Source: Eubacterium sp. (GTDB lineage Bacteria; Bacillota; Clostridia; Lachnospirales; Lachnospiraceae). From it: DNA of 38,419 nt. The DNA is taken from positions 1 through 38,419 of the forward strand of contig JAGBNF010000010.1 in NCBI GenBank assembly GCA_017634555.1, given 5' to 3'. The translations under genes were made by a program, and so were the position numbers. This document shows, piece by piece, positions 8,644 through 15,809 of the stretch. Each line of letters starts with the position of its first letter. Within the stretch, counting starts at the first letter, position 1. The notes under the pieces are model-generated. The model made no database searches, was not told the DNA's origin, and saw only the letters and a list, made by a program, of their open reading frames with translations.

Positions 8644-9153
8644 TCAACTCCAATGTAATCTATGAAGTTCTCCCCGGTCCTCAAGGCCGGGGAATTTTAA
8701 TTGTCTTAAAGCCTCATATACCACGATGGCTACGGAATTCGAAAGATTGAGAGACCTCTCTCCCGGAAGCATAGGGATCCTGATACATTCCTCAGGATGC
8801 TCTACCAGAATTTCCTCCGGTATGCCCGCACTCTCCTTACCGAACATGATGAAATCGCCGTCGCGATACTCCACATCGGCATAGGTCTGCCTTGCCTTCG
8901 TAGTCGCATAGAATATCCTCGGTGCATTACTTTCATTATGACCAATATTCTCATAGAAATGATTTATGTCATTATAATAATGCACATCCAGTCTCGGCCA
9001 GTAGTCAAGGCCTGCGCGCTCAAGCATTTTATCATTTATCCTGAATCCCAGCGGCTCGATAAGATGCAAAGACGAACCTGTTGCTACACAGGTCCGTCCA
9101 ATATTTCCGGTATTTGCCGGCATCTCCGGCTCATGTAATACAATATTTATCAT
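8644..9153 (-). CDS. trmL: tRNA (cytidine/uridine-34-2'-O)-methyltransferase
   Basis: A 169-residue SPOUT methyltransferase that uses SAM to methylate the wobble ribose of certain tRNA-Leu species. The sequence shows the TrmL pattern: NIVLHEPEMPANTGNIGRTC at the N-terminus, FGKESAGIPEEIL (motif 2) near residue 127, and LPGERSLNLSNSVAIVVYEA (motif 3), which together build the SAM-binding knot. Length is normal for the family. It is the last gene of the train, 21 bp after the aminotransferase. A hairpin in its 3' coding end probably serves as terminator for the convergent kinase. A tRNA-Leu(UAA) gene, a plausible substrate, is in the same window. Confidence 0.94.
   Translation of the reverse strand: MINIVLHEPEMPANTGNIGRTCVATGSSLHLIEPLGFRINDKMLERAGLDYWPRLDVHYYNDINHFYENIGHNESNAPRIFYATTKARQTYADVEYRDGDFIMFGKESAGIPEEILVEHPEECIRIPMLPGERSLNLSNSVAIVVYEALRQLKFPGLEDRGELHRLHWS
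8672..8698 (+). terminator. Likely terminator of the kinase transcript, inside trmL
   Basis: CCCCGG(T)CC (8672-8680) pairs with GGCCGGGG (8685-8692) around a TCAA loop, one bulge, followed on the plus strand by AATTTT. It lies within the last codons of convergent trmL, 75 bp after the kinase stop. The U tract is weak. Confidence 0.5.
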
Positions 9154-9174
9154 AACAGTTTATTGTTCCCGTTT

Positions 9175-10329
9175 TTAAAGATTGTCTATGAAATGTCTGA
9201 TCCTGCCCATAGCCTCTCTCAGCTGCTCGATGGAATAAGCATAGGATAATCTGAGGAAGCCCTCACCGCAGTCACCGAAAGCAGTTCCCGGAACTACAGC
9301 AAGCTTCTCCTTCATAAGGAGCTGTGTAGCAAACTCATCAGAGGTCATTCCGTACTTTGTAATGCATGGGAATATGTAGAATGCTCCCATCGGCTCAAAT
9401 GCAGGCATATCCATATCCGCAAGCTGCTTCATAAGGAACTTTCTTCTCTCGTCATAGGACTCACGCATTGTCTCTATATCCTTGTCACCATTTCTGACAG
9501 CCTCTATCGCAGCATACTGGCTTGTAGTAGGCGCACACATGATGGCGAATTGGTGTATCTTTGTCATAAGCTGTGCTATAGGAGCCGGTGCAAGTGCATA
9601 TCCGAGTCTCCATCCTGTCATGGCATAAGCCTTTGAAAAACCGTTTACGATTATCGTTCTCTCTGCCATTCCCGGAAGAGCACCGATAGAAGCATGCGGC
9701 TTTCCGCCGTAAGTAAGCTCAGAATAAATCTCATCGGATATAACATACAGATCCTTCTCAACGCAGACCTTAGCTATCGGGATCAGGTCCTCCTTAGTCA
9801 TGATCGCGCCTGTAGGATTGTTAGGATACGAAAGTATAAGAACCTTAGTCTTATCTGTAATGGCAGCTCTCAGCTCCTCCTCCTGAAGCTTGAAGTTATT
9901 CTCATTCTTCAGATCGATGGTAACAGGAACACCGCCTGCAAGGCTTACACAAGGAACATATGATACGTAGCAAGGCTCCGGAATGATAACCTCATCTCCC
10001 GGATTGAGCAGCGCACGAAGTGCCACATCAATTCCTTCACTACCACCGACCGTAATAAGGCATTCCTTCTTAGGGTCGAAATCAACCTCATATCTCTTGT
10101 ACCAGTTACAGATCTCAGCTCTGAGCTCTGCAAGTCCCGAATTCGATGTATAAAATGTTCTGCCCTTCTCAAGAGCGTATATACCTTCATCTCTTATATG
10201 CCATGGGGTATTAAAGTCCGGTTCACCAACACCGAGAGAGATAGCATCCGGCATCTCACTTACGATATCGAAGAATTTCCTTATACCTGAAGGCTTTATT
10301 TCTTCTGCGACTGTACTGAATGTTTTCAT
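9175..10329 (-). CDS. Class I PLP aminotransferase (aspartate/aromatic type)
   Basis: A 384-residue fold-type I aminotransferase. The PLP lysine is K233 in NGFSKAYAMTGWRLGYA. Further family marks are GGSEGIDVAL (about 95-104), SYPNNPTGA (Asn contacting PLP) and ISDEIYSEL. The amino donor specificity is not evident; the family includes aspartate, alanine and aromatic enzymes. Its ATG overlaps the stop of the upstream Lrp-family gene by 4 bp (ATGA), a sign of coupled translation and of control by amino acid supply. trmL follows 21 bp later. It is one of three aminotransferases in the window, not closely similar to the others. Confidence 0.93.
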   Translation of the reverse strand: MKTFSTVAEEIKPSGIRKFFDIVSEMPDAISLGVGEPDFNTPWHIRDEGIYALEKGRTFYTSNSGLAELRAEICNWYKRYEVDFDPKKECLITVGGSEGIDVALRALLNPGDEVIIPEPCYVSYVPCVSLAGGVPVTIDLKNENNFKLQEEELRAAITDKTKVLILSYPNNPTGAIMTKEDLIPIAKVCVEKDLYVISDEIYSELTYGGKPHASIGALPGMAERTIIVNGFSKAYAMTGWRLGYALAPAPIAQLMTKIHQFAIMCAPTTSQYAAIEAVRNGDKDIETMRESYDERRKFLMKQLADMDMPAFEPMGAFYIFPCITKYGMTSDEFATQLLMKEKLAVVPGTAFGDCGEGFLRLSYAYSIEQLREAMGRIRHFIDNL

Positions 10330-10814
10330 GGCATCACCTGTATTCTTTCATCCACGCCCTGCTCTTCTGTGAAGAGTATCTTGTGATCCTTATATTTCTT
10401 CATTACAAAGTATGTAGCTGTTGATACAACCGATTCCATCGGTGCAATCTTATCGTATACGAACTGTGATATCTCCTTCATGGAGTTACCCTCTATAGTA
10501 AGGAGAAGATCTGATGATGATCCTGATATAAGAACTACGGAATCAACCTCTTCAAATCTGCTGATTCTTTCAGCAATACGATCAAAGCCCTGTCCTCTGA
10601 TAGGAGATATCTTAACACCGATAATGGCAGTAACCTTATCCGCATCAAAGTTTTCCCAGTTAACGATTGCCTGGTAACCGTTGATGATCTTGCTGTCCTC
10701 GAGTTCCTTTATAATATCGGCTACTTCCTGCTCACTCGCTCCTGTCATCGCTGCAATATCCGCATTTGACAGTCTTGAATTCTTCTGAAGTATTCTTAAA
10801 ATCTTCTCTCTCAT
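10326..10814 (-). CDS. Lrp/AsnC family transcriptional regulator
   Basis: A 162-residue regulator. Residues 1-60 are a winged helix-turn-helix (ILQKNSRLSNADIAAMTGASEQEVADIIKEL, quoted in part: NADIAAMTGASEQEV). Residues about 63-140 form the RAM ligand-binding/oligomerisation domain with TAIIGVKISP and SVVLISGSSSDLLLTI. Such proteins sense amino acids and form octamers. Being fused by a 4-bp overlap to the aminotransferase, it most likely controls this pair. AGAGGTAAG precedes the ATG. The 48-bp gap before it has no convincing promoter. Confidence 0.92.
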   Translation of the reverse strand: MREKILRILQKNSRLSNADIAAMTGASEQEVADIIKELEDSKIINGYQAIVNWENFDADKVTAIIGVKISPIRGQGFDRIAERISRFEEVDSVVLISGSSSDLLLTIEGNSMKEISQFVYDKIAPMESVVSTATYFVMKKYKDHKILFTEEQGVDERIQVMP

Positions 10815-10862
10815 TTCACTTACCTCTTATCAATTTCTTTATATTTTATTCCATATTTCTCA

Positions 10863-11852
10863 TTAAATATTATAGACCTCGTCCTGCAGATACGGTGTCA
10901 GAAATCTATGCATCCTGTAAATCTCGGATGTGACAAGCTTTTCCTTTTTTTCTGTCAGTCTGCCGGCTATATGAAGCCTTCCGGTCTTATAAGCCTCACT
11001 CTCTTTAACCATATCGAGCTTATCCTCATGGAACAATCCAACCGCTTCTCCGACTCCGAAAAGCTGATAAGGATTGATATCAAGGAATTCACATATCTCG
11101 ATCGTATCCTGTCTTATCGGAAGTTCCTCATGACATATGCTTATTCCGAGTCCCGTCCATTCAGCAAGATCATACAGTGCTCTATATACACCGCCGTAGC
11201 TTACATCATGTACGAGGTACATTTCCTCCGGTCTTTCTATCCTATAGAAGGATTTATCCATAACCGCTTCCTCAAGCAAGCTTTTGGAAAACCTCTGTAT
11301 CAGTCTGTCGTAATTCTGACTTATAAGCTGACTTATTCCGAAATGTCCCGCTTCTCCGATCACAAATGCATAATCACCCGCGACTGCTTCCTTTCTCACA
11401 TCCTGTGACAGATATACCCTGTCACTGTCCGCTTCAGAAACGCCCAGAAGATTAACTGTTACCGAATAACTGCTTCCCTTACCGGAAAAGGCTGTATTGC
11501 CGCCTATAACAGCTATACCTCTTTCCTTTGCGAGTGCGGTCATTTCCGTCATCTCACGGCGAAGCTTTTCCTCAGGACAATCTTCACATGCCGTAATAAA
11601 TATATTCATATATCGTGGAGCAACCCCGGCTGCTGTAAGACTGTTTTCCGCGATTATTTCGGCAGTAAGTCCCGGTGTAATATCACATACAGTCTCATCA
11701 TCTGCGAAGCCCGTGGCAGAAAACATATTGTCACTGCCCCTAAACACCGCATAGTCACCGCCCGCTCCCGTCATAACACCCGCGTTCTTCTTCGCGATAT
11801 GGCGGACGATACTTCTATTCAAAATATTTGCGGAGATTGTTCCCTTAGACAT
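10863..11852 (-). CDS. AIR synthase-related protein (PurM/HypE/ThiL-like fold)
   Basis: A 329-residue protein of the AIRS superfamily, whose members bind ATP and activate small substrates (PurM, ThiL, HypE, SelD). Visible family features are AGGDYAVFRGSDNMFSATGF near the N-terminus, AENSLTAAGVAPRYMNI, then the C-terminal half with AGDYAFVIGEAGHFG and VHDVSYGGVYRAL. It is not close enough to PurM, ThiL or HypE by eye to claim their reactions, and no hydrogenase or purine genes are nearby. The gene starts 11 bp after the VanW gene, whose last codons contain AAGGAG. Function unknown beyond a probable ATP-dependent enzyme. Confidence 0.8.
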   Translation of the reverse strand: MSKGTISANILNRSIVRHIAKKNAGVMTGAGGDYAVFRGSDNMFSATGFADDETVCDITPGLTAEIIAENSLTAAGVAPRYMNIFITACEDCPEEKLRREMTEMTALAKERGIAVIGGNTAFSGKGSSYSVTVNLLGVSEADSDRVYLSQDVRKEAVAGDYAFVIGEAGHFGISQLISQNYDRLIQRFSKSLLEEAVMDKSFYRIERPEEMYLVHDVSYGGVYRALYDLAEWTGLGISICHEELPIRQDTIEICEFLDINPYQLFGVGEAVGLFHEDKLDMVKESEAYKTGRLHIAGRLTEKKEKLVTSEIYRMHRFLTPYLQDEVYNI

Positions 11853-11863
11853 AATCCCTGTTA

Positions 11864-13453
11864 CTATTCTCCTTCAGGTGGTGTTTCAGGTGTTGGTTCC
11901 GGTTCAGGCGTCGGCTCCGGCGTCGGTTCAGGCGTCGGTTCAGGTGTTGGCTCCGGCGTTGGCTCCGGCGTCGGTTCAGGTGTTGGTTCAGGCGTCGGTT
12001 CAGGTGTTGGCTCCGGTGTCGGTGTCGGCTCCGGTGCCGGTGTTTCTTCCTTCTTCTCTTCCTCTTTCTTTTCCTCTTCCTTAGGCTTTGAATTTCTTTC
12101 AACCTTTGCCTTTACAGGAAGATAACTGCTTGTATTTATACATACTGAATCAGTCTTAACTCCGTCAACATAGACTATTTTCCAAAGCTCTGCAGTAAGA
12201 CCGTCAGAACCGTTAGAAACTACTCTTTCCTCACCCGGTTCAAGATCCGGATTTTCAACATATTCCGGTTCTCCGGGACCCCATCCGTCAACTATGTAGG
12301 ATTCAAACTCAAGCTTTCTGTTGGCAGGTCTCGTTTCCTTACCCCAGATATTGAATGTAAGCTCACCATCGTAGAGTATTGATTCTACATAGATCGGATA
12401 ATCTGTAGAATTAGCGAATCTGAAATCTATGGATCCGCTGGCAATAGTTGCATCAAAGGCTGCAGGAACATATGAAACAAGAAGATTGTGGCAATCTCTC
12501 TCAACTATTTCAAGCTCTGCAAAAAGTGCTGCGTTGTACAGTGTAGTAGCAACCTGACATACACCGCCTCCGACACCGTCAACTATCTTGTTGCCTATAT
12601 AAACATGGGCCATATAGTAGCCGTTATCCTCTGTAATCGGAGATATGTGATCTGTAACCGAGAAAACCTCTCCCGGAAAAACTACATATCCGTCACACAG
12701 ATTCGCCGCTCGCTCCACATTTGCCATACGTCCCGAAGGTCCGTTATAGTCTGTGGTAAATGTACCGAGCAGATCCTTTATCTCGGCTATCTGCGCCTGC
12801 TTTTCTTCATTCTCACCACTGATAACGATGTCTGCAGATATAGCTCCACCGCCCCAGTTATTATTCAGCATTTCACCGATGGCTTCCGCTGTTGCCTTGG
12901 AATCGGCGTCCACATTTCCACCGCCCATTGTAACAGATACGGTTCCGTCATCATGCTTATTCAGACTATACTGTGCATCACGATGAAGAGACTCACCTAT
13001 CGCATCCTGTATAACTCTGTCAAGTCTTGTAGCATTAACGCTTCTTGTAACCTTAAGTTCGAGAGGCTTCTGCTCAAGCTCCTTCTGTTCCATATATCTG
13101 CGGAGTATATTTCCGGTATTACCTATCTCAACAGCATCCTCAACAACCTCGGCTGCGTCATTTGTATAACCGATATCTCCGAGTGTAGTCTTGGCGTCAC
13201 CGTACGCACTCGAAAGATTTACCGAAATCTTGGCTCGTTTCTCAGCATCACCACCCAGCTGAGACAGTGCCTCATCATATGTCATTCCGGAAACATCAAT
13301 TCCGTCGATGGTAATATTGCTGCAGATCTTCGGCTCATTGTCCTCGGCCTTTGACGCATCAGTTTTCGATGCCGCCGCATGGACAGGTACCGTATTTCCA
13401 AATGTCAGTGCCGCCGCAAGCAGCAGTGCCATCCCTGTTTTAAAATATCTCAT
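11864..13453 (-). CDS. Exported VanW-domain protein with Pro-Glu-Pro-Thr tail
   Basis: A 529-residue secreted or wall-associated protein. Residues 1-26 are a signal peptide (FKTGMALLLAAALTFG, cleavage near VHA/AA). Residues about 40-225 resemble the peptidoglycan-binding-like domain often placed before VanW. The VanW domain follows (about 235-390): FPGEVFSVTDHISP, VGGGVCQVATTLYNAAL and DFRFANSTDYPIYV are its hallmarks. The last 60 residues are a Lys/Glu linker and about ten PEPT repeats, typical of wall-spanning segments. No LPXTG or membrane anchor is visible. VanW function is not settled; the family occurs with cell-envelope genes. GAAGGAG precedes ATG. Confidence 0.9.
   Translation of the reverse strand: MRYFKTGMALLLAAALTFGNTVPVHAAASKTDASKAEDNEPKICSNITIDGIDVSGMTYDEALSQLGGDAEKRAKISVNLSSAYGDAKTTLGDIGYTNDAAEVVEDAVEIGNTGNILRRYMEQKELEQKPLELKVTRSVNATRLDRVIQDAIGESLHRDAQYSLNKHDDGTVSVTMGGGNVDADSKATAEAIGEMLNNNWGGGAISADIVISGENEEKQAQIAEIKDLLGTFTTDYNGPSGRMANVERAANLCDGYVVFPGEVFSVTDHISPITEDNGYYMAHVYIGNKIVDGVGGGVCQVATTLYNAALFAELEIVERDCHNLLVSYVPAAFDATIASGSIDFRFANSTDYPIYVESILYDGELTFNIWGKETRPANRKLEFESYIVDGWGPGEPEYVENPDLEPGEERVVSNGSDGLTAELWKIVYVDGVKTDSVCINTSSYLPVKAKVERNSKPKEEEKKEEEKKEETPAPEPTPTPEPTPEPTPEPTPEPTPEPTPEPTPEPTPEPTPEPTPEPEPTPETPPEGE
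11880..12040 (-). repeat. 12-bp tandem repeats encoding PEPT
   Basis: Tandem 12-bp units (plus-strand forms GGCGTCGGTTCA, GGTGTTGGCTCC) encode the PEPT tail of the VanW protein. The units differ only at third positions. They create long false open frames on both strands and are a probable length-variable site. Confidence 0.88.
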
Positions 13454-13518
13454 ATAACTCTCCTTCTATAGACAGGCATACCAAGCCCATCCGAAAATAA
13501 AACCCATCCCGGAGTTTT

Positions 13519-13629
13519 TTATAATGCGGCAAAAATAAGTCCGCCAACCATTCCGAATACGATCAGAAGGCAGATAATCGCTGCTGCTATCTTCTGCTTC
13601 TTTGTTTTCTTCTTGCTGAAATCTATCAT
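13519..13629 (-). CDS. 36-residue single-pass membrane peptide
   Basis: A small gene below usual ORF cutoffs. The product starts MIDFSKKKTKKQKIAA and continues into one hydrophobic segment of about 20 residues (IICLLIVFGMVGGLIF). It is a cationic N-terminus plus one transmembrane helix, resembling the tiny DUF4044-like proteins of Firmicutes, although that assignment is only by architecture. AAAGGAG at 13639-13645 is ideally spaced 9 nt before ATG and overlaps the nth stop codon, suggesting coupled translation. A longer frame here (13466-13654) lacks a ribosome site and reads as a poor protein, so this one is preferred. The VanW gene follows 65 bp downstream. Confidence 0.75.
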   Translation of the reverse strand: MIDFSKKKTKKQKIAAAIICLLIVFGMVGGLIFAAL

Positions 13630-13643
13630 AGTTTTCATCTCCT

Positions 13644-14279
13644 TTATTTTGCATTATTGCATAATGATCTTAATACACAGTTACTGCACTTCGGCCTTCC
13701 CGATATACATATCTTTCGTCCGTGTGCTATTACCTGAAAATTATATAATATCCATTGTTCCTTGGGAATCACCTTCATAAGGTCGTATTCAACCTTGACC
13801 GGATCATCCTCCTTTGTAAGTCCCAGCAGCTTCGACACTCTTTTTACATGTGTGTCAACAACTATGGAGCTTATATTATATACATTTCCACGGATCACAT
13901 TTGCCGTTTTCCTGCCGACTCCCGGAAGACTTGTAAGTTCATCGATATCCGATGGGACAGTCCCGTCATATCTTTCCAGAAGTGCCGCAGCACATGCAAT
14001 TATATTCTTCGCTTTATTTTTGTAAAAGCCCGTGGAATAAATGTCCTTCTCAAATTCAGTTACATCTGCATCCGCAATGCTTTTCAAAGTCTTATACTTT
14101 TTGAAAAGATCCTTCGTTACGATATTAACTCTCTCATCGGTACACTGTGCGGAAAGGATAGTTGCAACCAACAACTGCCACGGCTTACGCTTATCATATT
14201 CAAGATAGCATCTGAGATCAGTGCCGTACTCTTCATTTAAAATTTCACAGACAGCTAAAGCCTTTTCCTTTTTTGTCAT
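13644..14279 (-). CDS. nth: Endonuclease III (DNA glycosylase/AP lyase)
   Basis: A 211-residue base-excision repair enzyme that removes oxidised pyrimidines and cuts the abasic site. Complete family signature: helix-hairpin-helix LPGVGRKTAN with catalytic K124, catalytic D142 in VVDTHVKR, and a C-terminal [4Fe-4S] motif C191-X6-C198-X2-C201-X5-C207. ILSAQCTDERVN near residue 41-52 is also typical. Length is standard. GAGGT precedes the ATG. Upstream is the folded repeat element (14306-14486). The small membrane peptide gene begins within its 3' end. Confidence 0.96.
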   Translation of the reverse strand: MTKKEKALAVCEILNEEYGTDLRCYLEYDKRKPWQLLVATILSAQCTDERVNIVTKDLFKKYKTLKSIADADVTEFEKDIYSTGFYKNKAKNIIACAAALLERYDGTVPSDIDELTSLPGVGRKTANVIRGNVYNISSIVVDTHVKRVSKLLGLTKEDDPVKVEYDLMKVIPKEQWILYNFQVIAHGRKICISGRPKCSNCVLRSLCNNAK

Positions 14280-14305
14280 GTGTGTACCTCATTTATGCAG
14301 ATTTC

Positions 14306-14486
14306 TTGCTATTCACAGTAACTCAACCGATATTCGGTATGCCCGCAGCTTCGCTGCTCGCTGCCTCTTACAGAGGCGCATACCTCATGCCGTTTGAGTT
14401 CCTGCTTCGCAGTATTCATAATAAATCACCAAAGCATGCATATAAATATGCAGCTTTGCTTATTTATTATGAACTGTGAATAGCAA
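14306..14486. repeat. Folded palindromic element, MITE-like
   Basis: A 181-bp intergenic element bounded by a 14-bp perfect inverted repeat, TTGCTATTCACAGT (14306-14319) and its complement (14473-14486). Nearly all the interior folds: AACTCAA/TTGAGTT (14320-14326, 14394-14400), GGTATGC/GCATACC (14336-14342, 14378-14384), small hairpins at 14327-14337, 14345-14357, 14363-14377 and 14402-14412, a 12-bp repeat at 14415-14426/14462-14473, and inside it AAAGC-a-TGCATAT / ATATGCAGCTTT (14431-14457). There is no T tract or reading frame. The right end supplies the last codons and stop of the DUF815 ATPase. No target duplication is seen. Confidence 0.65.
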
Positions 14487-15786
14487 CTATATAATCGATA
14501 TACTGTTTCGCGACTCTTCCGGACATTCCGCCGTGGGAGATTTCCCACTTCGTTGCTTCTTTGATAAGCTCCTCTTCCGAAAGACCGATTTCCGGATATC
14601 TCTGTGCGATTCCCTTAACGATCTCATCGAAAAGCTTCTTGTCAGGTCTTATATAGCCGATTGTCATTCCGAATCTGCTTACGAGTGACAGCTTCTCCTG
14701 AACCGTATCGGAATGATGCTTATCCAGCTGAATATCATTTATATCATTCCAGGTTTCTCGGATCAGATTCCTTCTGTTGGAGGTTGCATATATCAGCACA
14801 TTATCCGGTCTGGTTTCGAGACCACCCTCGATAACTGCCTTAAGATACTTATATTCTGTTTCCTCCTCCTCGAAGGAAAGGTCATCCATATATATAATAA
14901 ACTTATAATTTCTGCTCTTTACACGGGATATTACAGCGGACAGATGCTTCATCTGATGCTTATAAAGCTCAATCATTCTGAGACCGTCCTTATAATATTC
15001 CGAGATCAGTGCTTTAACACTGGTGGACTTTCCGGTTCCCGCATCTCCGAAGAGAAGAACGTTGTTTGCCGGACATCCCGCAAGAAAAGCTTCCGTATTA
15101 TCCTTCAGCTTATTCTTCTGAATCTCATATCCTATAAGATCTGACAAATGTATGTCATCGCTGTTGCTGATAGGAATGAAATTCACATCATCATCTATTC
15201 TGAAGGCCTTGTTGAGGCCAATCATTCCCACACCGTAATCTCTGTAAAAATCCGTAACAAGCTTAAGCGTATTAGAAGCCGCCTCAGTTTCATCAGTCTT
15301 ATCTTCAAGATTACAACGTATTCTTTCACTGAGCTCTCTTACTCTCTCGCTGACACTTCTGTTATAGATCTGCAGACGCTTCTGTATCGATTTATAATCC
15401 GTGATTATACTGAAGCAGTCTATTTCCAGTTCCTTTTCAAGCTTCGAGAAGTCGTAATTGAAAAGACGATTGAATACCATCATATCGCGTACAGCAAAGC
15501 CGTTTACGCTTCCACAGTTTATTCCCTGTCTCTCACATGTAAGAGAGAATGGATTCTCATTGGTTACAATCACAAATGTGATGTAATCCTGCCACAGATT
15601 TCTGTCAAATCCGTAATCCGTAGCAATCTTAAGAAGTTCATGGATCTGCTCATATATTCTTCCGACAAGATCTGTCTTATCATAATTACCCGTATCAAAT
15701 TCTCTGATTATATCACTAAGTTTTATGATGACGCTGTCCTGTCCGATCTCACGAAACATTACAAGTTTCGGTAATTCCTTATACAT
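14467..15786 (-). CDS. DUF815 family AAA-type ATPase
   Basis: A 439-residue predicted ATPase of the DUF815/COG2607 family, whose cellular role is unknown. The N-terminal 200 residues are helical with no recognised domain. The ATPase core has Walker A GDAGTGKS (247-254), Walker B FIIYMDDL (296-303), a sensor-like LIYATSNRRNLI, and RFGMTIGYIRPDKKLF followed by an all-helical lid. GGAGGAGG precedes the ATG, 23 bp after murJ, so the two are co-transcribed. The final residues AIHSS and the stop codon lie inside the palindromic element, so the natural C-terminus may have been replaced on insertion. Confidence 0.88.
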   Translation of the reverse strand: MYKELPKLVMFREIGQDSVIIKLSDIIREFDTGNYDKTDLVGRIYEQIHELLKIATDYGFDRNLWQDYITFVIVTNENPFSLTCERQGINCGSVNGFAVRDMMVFNRLFNYDFSKLEKELEIDCFSIITDYKSIQKRLQIYNRSVSERVRELSERIRCNLEDKTDETEAASNTLKLVTDFYRDYGVGMIGLNKAFRIDDDVNFIPISNSDDIHLSDLIGYEIQKNKLKDNTEAFLAGCPANNVLLFGDAGTGKSTSVKALISEYYKDGLRMIELYKHQMKHLSAVISRVKSRNYKFIIYMDDLSFEEEETEYKYLKAVIEGGLETRPDNVLIYATSNRRNLIRETWNDINDIQLDKHHSDTVQEKLSLVSRFGMTIGYIRPDKKLFDEIVKGIAQRYPEIGLSEEELIKEATKWEISHGGMSGRVAKQYIDYIVAIHSS

Positions 15787-15809
15787 AAATCCTCCTCCTT
15801 CAATCGGAG

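Noticed and set aside
11799-12125. Gly/Ser/Val-repeat and Arg-rich frames over the VanW tail
   Set aside because: Produced by the 12-bp PEPT repeat read in other frames.
13466-13654. 62-residue frame between nth and the VanW gene
   Set aside because: No ribosome site and no plausible domain; the 36-residue frame at 13519-13629 has an ideal site and a clean membrane helix.
14306-14486. Palindromic element as a simple terminator
   Set aside because: No T tract follows any of its stems on the minus strand.
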